Below are positions 1 to 8,923 of a stretch of DNA of 64,000 nucleotides, piece by piece; positions within the stretch are counted from its first letter, which is position 1, and each line of letters begins with the position of its first letter. Under the pieces are notes generated by a model, which saw only the letters and a list, made by a program, of their open reading frames with translations, had not been told where the DNA came from and ran no database searches. The DNA is from Pegoplata infirma (taxonomy: Eukaryota > Arthropoda > Insecta > Diptera > Anthomyiidae), in NCBI GenBank assembly GCA_963921195.1, contig OY992536.1, positions 90,377,007 to 90,441,006 of the forward strand. Direction: 5' to 3'. A program made the position numbers and the translations under genes.

Positions 1-417
1 GTGGTGGGCATTTAAATCTCCGCAAATAATTATGTGCGATTGTGGAGGAATTTGATTTTTTATATTTTCAAGGTCACTGGTTTTGTATCTAATAGAAGGC
101 GGTGTATATATTGATATAATTACTATTTTTCCCATTTGAGAATCAATAGTACATCCCATTAATTCAATCTGTTCATTTGTCGAAACTAAAGGGAGGATGT
201 TGAACGATATTGTCTTCTTAAGTAGGATTGCAACACCACCACCATTGGTGGGTCTATCCCTACGAGCCATATTGTAATCTGCGAATACGCACTTTTCTCC
301 CGGTGTGAGAAAGGTCTCCGACAGACATGCTATATCAACATCCTCCTCCTTAAGAAATTGTGACAATTGGGGTTTCTTGTTACGTATACTAGTAAGATTA
401 ATTTGAATTATCTTCAT
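1..417 (-). CDS. Non-LTR retrotransposon ORF2, N-terminal endonuclease part (cut by window edge)
   Basis: This is the start of a retrotransposon polyprotein. Reading the minus strand from the ATG at 417-415 gives an uninterrupted frame to the window edge. It contains N-terminal APE-type endonuclease hallmarks: an early QINL motif, LSETFL with the catalytic Glu, a GGGVAILL segment, SIYTPPS, and CGDLNAHH with the Asp-Asn pair of the active site. APE endonucleases nick target DNA to prime reverse transcription in Jockey/I/R1-type elements. The ATG lies 20 nt inside the end of the upstream ORF1 and in a different frame, the overlapping ORF1/ORF2 layout usual for this group. The reverse transcriptase would lie beyond position 1. 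Family membership is from motifs only; the exact clade is not resolved. Confidence 0.85.
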   Translation of the reverse strand, partial: MKIIQINLTSIRNKKPQLSQFLKEEDVDIACLSETFLTPGEKCVFADYNMARRDRPTNGGGVAILLKKTISFNILPLVSTNEQIELMGCTIDSQMGKIVIISIYTPPSIRYKTSDLENIKNQIPPQSHIIICGDLNAHH

Positions 418-1801
418 TTTCATTTATATGAAAATTATTTTCCTGATTATTTCCAGGTATATTAAAGGTTTGTTGATTGAGAACAGATTGTTGGAATGAA
501 TCAAATGGGTCCTGTGTAAATTTAGTATCAATGTTTGTTGTTGGTTGGGTTGTGGATTGTGTTGACATATTTATATTTTGTGGTACGTTAATAACACTTG
601 TTATTATTGGTTGAGTTTTTAATGTTGTTGTTGTGAATACTTGAGATTCTTGTGGTGTTGTTGTAAATACTTGAGATCCTTGTGGATAAGTTATTTCATT
701 AGGGGTTTTATCGGGGATATTGGCCACATCTAAATGGTTGATATTAGCCTCACCCTGCGAAGCCTCTATGACGTCTCCTTCCCCGTATGTATGTTCTTCT
801 CCATTAATTGTCTTATCATCAGTAATCTGATCTTCATCCGGCTTTGTGTGGGATGTTATACCCTTTACACCACTCTTCCTCTTCCTGTTTGTTCTATTTG
901 TTAATTTCGGTCGTTTGTTTGATAATGAAGGGAAATCCTGCTCATCAAATGTAAAGACATTTTGAGGAGGAGAAAGACTCTTAACAAGATTGATCCGTTT
1001 AGGAGCCCTTTCCTCCGCAGCAGCCCTTGCCTCGTTTCGCAATTTTATCTTCATCTCGCAATAGTTCGATTTTGCATCGTGAAACTTGCCACAATTAACG
1101 CACACTGGCATTTTATCACAGGCATCCGTGTGGGAGGTGCCGCAACGTGAACATACTGCCTTGGACCGGCGACAAACTTTCATGGAGTGTCCGTACCTCC
1201 AACATTTCTTGCACTGTATAACAGCTTCTACAAATGGCTTCACTGGAAAAATAATTTTGTCCAAAGTAACATGTGACGGCAACATATTGCCAGTAAAAGA
1301 AATCATAACAATATCCATATCTAATCTTTGTCCCTTCTTGTCAGGATCAGGTTTTGTAAAACGTTTTACCTCAGTGATCCTTATGTCCACAATAAGCGGG
1401 CCGTATTCGGCGAAATGTTTTATCTTTAGATTCTCAAAAATATACTTTTCAGTAAAATCAACATCAGATGGTATTTCCACTACGGCTTTGATTTCGCACA
1501 ATTCAGGAGGAATGAGTATCTTGTACTCATTACGAAGATCCTGTCGTGCTGCCATTCCATTGATTGTACCTTGGGTTTTGCTAAGTATACGAAGTCTTCT
1601 CTTATTCACAAAATGTATATCAATGTCGTCGTACTTTGCGTATAAATCTTTACAAATCTTTACCAACGGCAATGCGGTGCCATCGTGTGACTGAATGGTG
1701 GCTTCATATTCATCTCTAAAAGTTCGGTATTCCCTAATCCTGGAATGAGGGTATTTTTCGTCGTTACCCTTATCAATGTATTCGATTTCGGGCCAAACCA
1801 T
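398..1801 (-). CDS. Non-LTR retrotransposon ORF1 (gag-like, zinc-knuckle nucleic-acid-binding protein)
   Basis: A 467-aa open frame with no internal stop. The middle part (about residues 195-250) carries consecutive Cys/His knuckles: CKKCWRYGHSMKVC, then CSRCGTSHTDAC, then CVNCGKFHDAKSNYC. This triple CCHC arrangement is typical of ORF1 of Jockey/I-group non-LTR elements, where it coats the element RNA. The N-terminal 190 residues resemble the RRM-like region of such ORF1 proteins; the C-terminal 150 residues are low-complexity, rich in Thr, Gln and Asn. The start is the first ATG of the frame, and the sequence upstream is AT-rich leader. ORF2 begins before ORF1 ends. The intact frame suggests a fairly recent insertion, but the window cuts the element so completeness is unknown. 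Confidence 0.85.
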   Translation of the reverse strand: MVWPEIEYIDKGNDEKYPHSRIREYRTFRDEYEATIQSHDGTALPLVKICKDLYAKYDDIDIHFVNKRRLRILSKTQGTINGMAARQDLRNEYKILIPPELCEIKAVVEIPSDVDFTEKYIFENLKIKHFAEYGPLIVDIRITEVKRFTKPDPDKKGQRLDMDIVMISFTGNMLPSHVTLDKIIFPVKPFVEAVIQCKKCWRYGHSMKVCRRSKAVCSRCGTSHTDACDKMPVCVNCGKFHDAKSNYCEMKIKLRNEARAAAEERAPKRINLVKSLSPPQNVFTFDEQDFPSLSNKRPKLTNRTNRKRKSGVKGITSHTKPDEDQITDDKTINGEEHTYGEGDVIEASQGEANINHLDVANIPDKTPNEITYPQGSQVFTTTPQESQVFTTTTLKTQPIITSVINVPQNINMSTQSTTQPTTNIDTKFTQDPFDSFQQSVLNQQTFNIPGNNQENNFHINENEDNSN

Positions 1802-2161
1802 TTTTTAAAGGTAAGTTGTATTAGATTTTTCAATTTATTTCTTTTATTTATTTCACAGATTTTTCAAAACACGTGTTGTCACTTTTGATACTGATCGCAG
1901 AAAAAAAAACGTCGTTCATTTTTGTTATTTTATTTATGTTTTTTTTATATGTAGACTTTAAATTAGTTTGTTTATTTAAATTGAATTAGTGATTTTTCTA
2001 TTTGTTTTGCACTTTTAGTTTTGTATCACATTTTTTTTTGGAAATAAACAAACCGAAAATCAGCTGTTTACAAATGTCACGTAAAAACGTTGTAAAATTC
2101 TATTTTAAACAGGTCGGAACGTTCCGTTTACGTGACAATTGAATTCAGTAATCGTTTTCAT
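1802..2161. other. Leader / 5' flank of the non-LTR element, no gene seen
   Basis: AT-rich DNA upstream of ORF1 that probably includes the retrotransposon 5' UTR. I could not find its 5' boundary or a target-site duplication. A GTCACGT motif occurs in direct and inverted form near 2073 and 2130. No coding signal. Confidence 0.4.
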
Positions 2162-2274
2162 TACCCGCTGTCTACACCTGGGAGAAATACTGAGATATTT
2201 GTATCAAGAAACGTCAAAATCAATCGCAAAGAAATTTTTCTCAGGTGTGGACTAAATATTAGTCTCAGTATTTG

Positions 2275-2326
2275 ATCTCATCAGATAGTTGTTATGGGAT
2301 ATCTCATAACAACAATCTGATGAGAT
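2275..2326. repeat. Hairpin-forming inverted repeat (22-bp arms, 8-nt loop)
   Basis: Arms 2275-2296 and 2305-2326 are inverted copies with a single mismatch around a GGATATCT loop; the core is ATCTCATCAGAT facing ATCTGATGAGAT. It lies in the left part of the candidate outer TIR element and is probably a subterminal palindrome of that element. Confidence 0.6.
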
Positions 2327-2373
2327 TGGATGAGATCAAGTGTCAAATTCACTTATATTTGTATGTTTACAAT

Positions 2374-3656
2374 TAGGGATGTGCGATTAATCGATTAATT
2401 AGTCACTTCGATTAATCGAAATCCTGATTAATCAATTATTCGATTAATCATACTTTCTGATTAATCAGAACTATGATTAATCAACTAATTTGAATTTTGA
2501 TTAATCGAAAACGAATAATTTTATTCAATTTTTAAAAAATGTTGGCAAAACAAAATCAAAGACAAACAAAACAAAAAATATTTAAAAAAGAAAACAAAAT
2601 TTATAAATTAATAAACAGAGCGAAATTAAATATGCCAAAATCCAACAATATATTCAACCAAATTTTCCAAAATGTATGACGAAAGTTCGTTCTTAGATCT
2701 ATCATGGAAGACTGGAGATTCCATGAATAATATGCCTCTAACCATGCTCAAATGTAGAAATGAATATAAATATCGTCGGTGTGCCAACTAGAACCGCTAT
2801 GTGTATTTCAACATTTTTTGAAGAGACTTTAATAACAGCTGTATTTGGTACTTTTGCGCTGTTTTTTATAATTAAAATTAATGAAAATAGAAAATGTGCC
2901 ATATTTTTTAAAGGTCAAAATAAAGCTGATTTGTTAGCCTCTTCAAAACATTTTGAGAAAAACATGGCGGTTCTGGTTGGCGCACCGACGATATGTACAT
3001 ACATACATATGTATGTAAGACGCCCAATAATACGCATCCATGTTCCATCCCTCTAGAAATGCTTCTCTCTGCCAGCACTTCGACGCCAATTGATTGTATT
3101 GTGCATGAGATGGATATCATTTAAAATACAACAAAATTAATTTTCTACACGGGCTCTAAAAAAATGGTCCTCTGTGTTAGCACTTCGACGCCAATTGGCG
3201 TTGAATTGTGCATGACCCGGATATCATGTGCAATACAACAAAATGAATAATTTTTTTTTTAATTAAAAATGATTGGGAGGCACATCCATTTTTTAGATTA
3301 TGTTATTTTGTAACATGAAGGGACCGTGGTAATATCCGCATTATGAGCTGAAAAGAACGCCTGAAAGTCCATTCGACTAAAATTTAATACATTTTCTAAA
3401 AAATTTTCAATAGTCATAGAATTTGAAATATAAAAACAAAACAATATAAAAACAAAACAAAATATTCAATTATTCAAATTTTGAATATTCAACTTCCTGA
3501 TTAATCAATTAATCATGAATTTTGATTAATCAAAATTTAAATTATTTGATTAATCATAGTTCTGATTAATCAGAAAGTATGATTAATCGATTAATTGATT
3601 AATCAGAATTTCGATTAATCGAAGTGATTAATTAATCGATTAATCGCACATCCCTA
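2374..3656. mobile_element. Non-autonomous hAT-type element (MITE, 1,283 bp)
   Basis: The ends are TAGGGATGTGCG and its inverse complement CGCACATCCCTA. The element is flanked by an exact 8-bp direct repeat TTTACAAT (2366-2373 and 3657-3664), the duplication length diagnostic of hAT transposons. About 140 bp at each end are saturated with the palindrome GATTAATC and its overlap ATTAATCGATTAAT in both orientations, so the terminal inverted repeat is effectively an array of one short palindrome. The interior has no convincing transposase; the longest frames are under 100 aa and show no hAT motifs. An imperfect direct repeat of about 75 bp (3060-3134 and 3168-3246, sharing AGCACTTCGACGCCAATTG) lies inside. 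Probably mobilised in trans by a hAT transposase. Confidence 0.88.
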
Positions 3657-4034
3657 TTTACAATTGTTTTTTGCGACAAATGGCGTTTAAAAAAGGAAAA
3701 ATATAATAAAACATTAAAAAATAAGTGTATAAACAAATTTATGTGCTTAAATAATAGATTGTACATAAATTTATGATGAATAACATACATAGTTATTCCA
3801 CGGCTGATTGTAAATTATGAAATTTCAAGAGAATAATTGCAGCTCGTTTTCCACACCACTTGATATTGAGATAAATGTTGAAATTTCCCTACTGTTTCTC
3901 TGTCGACGTTATCTCTGCTTTCATGAAAAAATTCTCCCACGTGTAGATGGTGGGTTAGTTTACGCATATCAAAAACAATCAGCTGACTTTTTACGTTAGG
4001 GTTACGGTTACGTTTTCTAGGCTAACTAGGCCTT

Positions 4035-4168
4035 AAGTTCGGTAAAATGAGAAACAAATTTATTCTCTCAAAAACTCTCTCATTTACCCAATTTTTGCGT
4101 ACGGGAACGCTTTTCGGGCTGGCTTGGGTACCCGCGGGCACCCGCGGTAACGTTCTGGAACACACCTA
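4035..4168 (-). repeat. Partial copy of the GGTGTGTTCC TIR element
   Basis: This stretch is the reverse complement of the left about 140 bp of the element at 61406-61904. It shares the unusually GC-rich block ACCCGCGGGCACCCGCGG, CGTACGGGAACGC and the terminal GGAACACACC. Only one terminus is present; the other end is missing or has decayed. Confidence 0.7.
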
Positions 4169-5404
4169 TTCTCTGTAAATCACAATAAAATTTTCAAACG
4201 CGAATATATCAAAAACAGAACATGCTTGAAAAATGTGTATTGCAGTTTTGGAATCAGGAGGTCCATTTTATATGAAATCAAGTCCTATTTGGTGGAAGCA
4301 ACGTTAGAATACGTAACAGTGGACCCCTAAAAGTGCAAAATTTTTTTTTTTTTTACTTTTTAACAGCGAATATCTCAAAAACGGAAACAGGATACTAAAA
4401 TCTATAAGGACAGTGTTTTTAGTGTAAATATTGCAAAAAAATACTTTTTCCATCAATCTTACAAAAATAAGTGAAAAAATCACTTCTAATTTAGAAGTTC
4501 TAAATCACCAAATAAAAATGACATACTTCAGTTGAAGAATATATTAATATGGTCCAAAAAATCTATAATCATCAAAATTTTTTAACCCGCCTCCGATTTT
4601 ATGATGACACATCAAGTGGGCTTTCATTTAAAAAAAAATTTCATCCGATTTCGTGTAAAGCCTTGGATGTGCCAGATCAAAACACGTTTAGATAAAATCA
4701 TCGCGCTTTCCGCTCAGAATGGCTTAAAGTAAAAAGTCAAAAAGCAAATCAGTTCTGCTCGTTAAGGCACGTCTTTTGGTGTATTAAAATGAACATGATG
4801 CATTAATTGCTACTAAAAAAAATAGGAAACAGATTTGCAAATTTCGCACAATTTTCAAAAATGCCATAAAATTTTTGCAATTTATTTTTTATAAACCCGC
4901 CAGTAATTTTTTTATGTAAACTCACAAAAAACTCGGTTTACGCAAGAGTCCACCAAATTTCGAATGAAACCGCGAATGTGCCTCGCCAAAAACTGGTATT
5001 TTTAAAAAATTATGTTTTTTCTTTTGAACTTTGATCTGCTGAATTTCCTTAACTATCCGTGGCACATTAACGGGATTAATTTCAAAATGTTAAGAATTAC
5101 AACAGCTACCAACTCTAGTTCAACTTTTTTGATTTTATAGAGGGGGCCGAAATCCCTGATCAAAAAACCTCGAAAATTTAAAAACTCTTAATTTTTGGTT
5201 TCAAAACTTAACCGTCTTATAACTTCTTACCAAGCGATGAAGCATCTATCAAACCAACATTAAAATAATCTCTTATATGTAAAAAAAGATTGAAATATAA
5301 GGAGAACTCAAAAAAAGCGAAAGAAGGTAAAAACTATGGATTATTTCAAGCCATTTTTATCGATTTTTCTACTTTAACCCTCTGTAACTTTTACGGATAA
5401 AGTG
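4169..5404. repeat. Intergenic AT-rich DNA with a dispersed repeat copy (4173-4530)
   Basis: No gene. The first about 360 bp match 24886-25310 closely, including AACAGAACATGCTTGAAAA, ATGAAATCAAGTCCTATTTG and GTAACAGTGGACCCCTAAAA, in the same orientation. The rest, to the gypsy insertion, is simple AT-rich sequence with only short frames. Confidence 0.65.
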
Positions 5405-6689
5405 TGTCACGATTCAACCCCGCAAGGGAGTTGCCACCCCTAGTTCCTACACACTGGCAACTTGACAATCTGGGCACGGCTATGGCTCGTCGGGCTTGGG
5501 TGAGGTGTTCTTTGTAGGAAACTAGAAACGGTTGCAGCTAAATTTTTGTACCAGTGTAACTTGATTCTTAAAAAGAAATAAAATAAATGTTGAAAATAAA
5601 GGGCCTCGACCTCAAGTCATTTCGTATCGAACTGTAGTAGACAAGTTGATAATAGTCTACTGAGCTCCCTCCCACAGTTACTTCTTCAATAACTATCCTT
5701 GGTAATACGTTTGCAAAATCTTATAGATTACCCCTAATTTGCGTTTCACTATCAAATACTTACATTCCCTGCTCTTTTATTCAGCCATGTTGCTTAGATA
5801 AAAACGAAATCAAATTTTTGTTACAATATTCAACATATTCAAGAAAATTTATTAATCGAAAAATTCATCAGATATTTCTTAGTTTAGCTTAAAGTAACTT
5901 TAACACTATGAGATATCATATGATTTACTAGATGGACAAGAAACCTTAAAATGAAATAACTGGATTATTTTAAAACTAAAAATAAGCCATAATTGCAATT
6001 AATAAACTAATGTCGAAATCTTAGTTCGCTGCAAATAATAAAATTTGCAATGAATCCATTGGTATTTCCATTAATATTTATAAAAAAACACAGACGAAAT
6101 CTTCCTAACAATAGCGCTATGGTTTGGGTAAAATGCCTGATTTGTAAAATAGTGACATCGGTCACTCATTTAAGGAACTAAAATTTCGATGATTTTCCCG
6201 TAGGGTGTATAATTACAAAGTTCAATATGAATAAGAATAAGTTGATGATAATTTCTAAAGTTTTATAATATTGGTTTAAATTTATAAAGAACAAACAAAA
6301 TTTACCTAATTTCGCTTATTCGACCGATTATACGTTTCGGCTTATTTATCCATTATCGAATAAACAAACTTAGAATTTGTTTGTGATTTTAAATGGTTAA
6401 TTTTAGGATATAAAAAAAAATAATTTCTAAAAATAAGAACAGTTCGTCTAAAGCGACGAAAAGATAGAATTTCAAAATTCAAAATATGTGTTCAATTTAG
6501 AAAAATCGGAAGGACGAATAATTAAATGATTAGTGAAATCAACAATTTATCTATGTCAAAATTAGAGATCGATTATTCGAATATAAATATCCAGAGAATG
6601 AACATATGGCGTAATCAATCAATATTTAGCGAAAAAGATATTAAAATGAAAGGTCCAGGTTTTTGTTAAGTGGTTTTATGATTTTGAAA

Positions 6690-7075
6690 AAATTTATTTT
6701 AAAATAATTTTGCACAAAAAATTTATTTTTAAATAATTTTGCACAAAAAAATTTAATTTAAAATATATTTGCACAAAAAAATTTATTTTTTAAATAATTT
6801 TGCACAAAGAAATTTAATTTAAAATATATTTGCACAAAAAATTTATTTTTTAAATAATTTTGCACAAAAAAATTTAATTTAAAATATATTTGCACAACAA
6901 ATTTATTTTTTTTAAATAATTTTGCACAAAAAAAATTATCTTAAAATAATTTTTGCATAAAAAATTTATTTTAAAATAATTTAAAATATATTTGCACAAA
7001 AAAATTTATCTTAAAATAATTTTTGCATAAAAAATTTATTTTAAAATAATTTTGTCAAATCAAACTTTATTTTTA
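6690..7075. repeat. AT-rich tandem repeat within LTR (about 30-60 bp period)
   Basis: About a dozen degenerate units of the form TTTGCACAAAAAATTTA followed by TTTTAAAATAAT. The corresponding block in the other LTR is at about 17879-18264 and is the same by eye. Confidence 0.8.
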
Positions 7076-7640
7076 AAATAAAGGTGTAAAAATTTTCTAC
7101 AACGTCTTTTGCGTTGTATTTTGTAAAAATAAAAAAAACGAGTAATATCGCATGAAACGATCACTTAATCAGCCGATTAATTTTATGGCAAACGGAACTT
7201 ATTTTGTGTTTTTTTTTTTCTGTCTGAACCACTGTACTACGTAATTTACCAGTACTCCAAATGGAGAATAAAAACGTTCACACTATCTAACGATTAACAA
7301 AAAATTTTGTCACTGTCGAATCTTAAATTTTGAAATTTTCTTTCTTAAGAATCGATTTTAAGCTAAACGATAATTTTTATAACCATACAAATGTTAAATT
7401 TTAAAAATTTTATGCCTTAAGAATCGATTTTACACGTTAAACGATAATTTTCCATAACAAAGAAAAATGAACTTAATTACGTGCCTCCCTAATACACAAA
7501 TATATTTTGTACTCTCAGAACCACCCCTGACATACAATTTTCTTTTAGTGGGGTTCTTTCGAAACAAAATATATAACCCGCACTAGAAATTTATCTAAAT
7601 ACCACAAATTCTACTGTTTCTACTTATCTGCACAATCAAC

Positions 7641-8038
7641 CTCTCTGCTGCTGTTCTTTCGTTGGCAAAATTCGTTCTTTTAGTTCTTGTTGTTGTTGCT
7701 GTTATTAATTGAAGTTGCTGCTGTTCTTGTGTTGGGAAAATTCGTTCTTTTAGTTCTTGTTGTTGTTGCTGTTATTAATTGAAGTTGCTGCTGTTCTTGT
7801 GTTGGAAAAATTCGTTCTTTTAGTTCTTGTTGTTGTTGCTGTTATTAATTGAAGTTGCTGCTGTTCTTGTGTTGGAAAAATTCGTTCTTTTAGTTCTTGT
7901 TGTTGTTGCTGTTGCGCATTGGAGTTTCTGCTGTTCTTTAGTTGGCAAAATTCGTTCTTTTAGTTCTTGTTGTTGTTGCTGTTGCGCATTAGAGTTTCTG
8001 CTGTTCTTTTGTTGGCAAAATTCGTTCTTTTAGTTCTT
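7641..8038. repeat. 70-bp tandem repeat within LTR
   Basis: The anchor TAGTTCTTGTTGTTGTTGCT recurs at 7681, 7751, 7821, 7891 and 7961, exactly 70 bp apart, with a partial last unit at 8031. The last units replace ATTAATTGAAGTTGC by GCGCATTGGAGTTTC. The copy in the other LTR is at about 18830-19227. Confidence 0.9.
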
Positions 8039-8840
8039 ACACTTTTTACTTCGACCAAATTAACGCCGTCAAATTAATTTTAGTGGCGGTTTTTTTTTTT
8101 TATTTATGGAAATTTTATATTTTTTTTCTTTACGTTTACCGGCGATCTTTTCTTACTAACCGGTGGTGCTGAATTTTATAGGTGTATTTGGGGTACGCTT
8201 TTGTAAATTTCCCTTTAACGTCAATTAATAATGGCGGCTGTGTTTTTTTAATAATTTGCACTTTTAAAAGGCTATTTGATGGCGTTGCCGAAAATTATTA
8301 ATTTTATTTACTGAACGCATAAATAAGTTTTCCCCGTTCAACGATGTTTATTCCCAAGGCGAATTTAAGTTTTTTTTTTTTTTTTAGGTTGACTCCTAAA
8401 ATGGCGGTTGATGGTCTCGATGTTCTGTACTTTTTCTTTTTCCGTGGACAAAATTTAAAAATTTATAATAGATGCGACCTAAAGGTGAAATAACCAGTAA
8501 ATATTTTAACTTTCCCCATTGGATTCACTTTAACTTACGTTTACTTTCTCAACACGTTGAGATGCTGTTGAAAATTTACGATTTTATTGCGGCTTCAACT
8601 AAAGACGTCTTGGTTACTCGACCATCAACCGGAAAAGGAGTGAGATCGGACATTTTCCTTTTCAAGTGATGCCAAGTTAACCGCTTCGAGGCAAAATAAC
8701 TGCGGCCAACTTCACTGACATTAAAGTGCAACCAAATTTTGTTTGTACAGAGTTGCATTTGACAAAAAGGGTTGCCATAGCTTCCCAAAAACTATTAAAA
8801 ATAAAAATATCTACACTGAGCGAAACCACGGATCGCTACA

Positions 8841-8850
8841 CACCCCCTTA
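8841..8850 (-). other. Polypurine tract of the gypsy element
   Basis: On the minus strand TAAGGGGGTG directly abuts the start of the 3' LTR (TGTAGCGATCC). This is the position and composition expected for the RNase-H-resistant primer of plus-strand DNA synthesis. Confidence 0.8.
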
Positions 8851-8865
8851 CGTAGTGGTGTTTAA

Positions 8866-8904
8866 TTTATCATATTAGCAAACGCAGTTTGCTAATATGA
8901 TAAA
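8866..8904. repeat. Perfect 18-bp hairpin between pol stop and polypurine tract
   Basis: Arms TTTATCATATTAGCAAAC (8866-8883) and GTTTGCTAATATGATAAA (8887-8904) are perfect inverse complements with loop GCA. It lies 19 bp past the pol stop and 15 bp before the polypurine tract, in the 3' untranslated RNA of the element. Confidence 0.9.
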
Positions 8905-8923
8905 GGGTAACTCTGAAGTTCCT

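Larger units (their letters stand above)
2162..3957. mobile_element. Possible outer TIR element, interrupted by the hAT MITE
   Basis: The left end near 2162-2188 and the right end near 3930-3957 form an imperfect inverted repeat of about 27 bp (roughly 21 matches), built around CTACAC(C/G)TGGGAGAA. A second inverted partial copy of the left end occurs at about 2237-2252. Flanking 8-mers match at only 5 of 8 positions. If real, this is an old non-autonomous DNA element into which the younger hAT MITE at 2374-3656 inserted. Confidence 0.35.
5405..8840 (-). repeat. 3' LTR (3,436 bp) of the gypsy element
   Basis: Same length as the repeat at 16594-20029 and nearly identical to it; the two differences I found are at about 5751 (T versus C) and about 6412 (A versus G). 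It contains two tandem-repeat blocks (6690-7075 and 7641-8038) and no credible gene. The Leu-rich frame over 7827-8033 is a translation of the tandem repeat. Confidence 0.95.

Noticed and set aside
1086..1694. 202-codon plus-strand frame
   Set aside because: Antisense shadow of the retrotransposon ORF1.
2760..3056. 98-codon frame inside the hAT MITE
   Set aside because: No transposase motif; overlaps the opposite frame at 2908-3120; the element is non-autonomous by structure.
7827..8033. Leu/Val-rich small protein frame (and its copy at 19016-19222)
   Set aside because: It is a translation of the 70-bp tandem repeat inside the LTR. The period is not a multiple of three and there is no start context or homologue.
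8472..8788. Two opposed frames of 65 and 70 codons in the LTR (and copies at 19661-19977)
   Set aside because: They lie in the LTR, overlap each other on opposite strands and show no motif. Chance frames.
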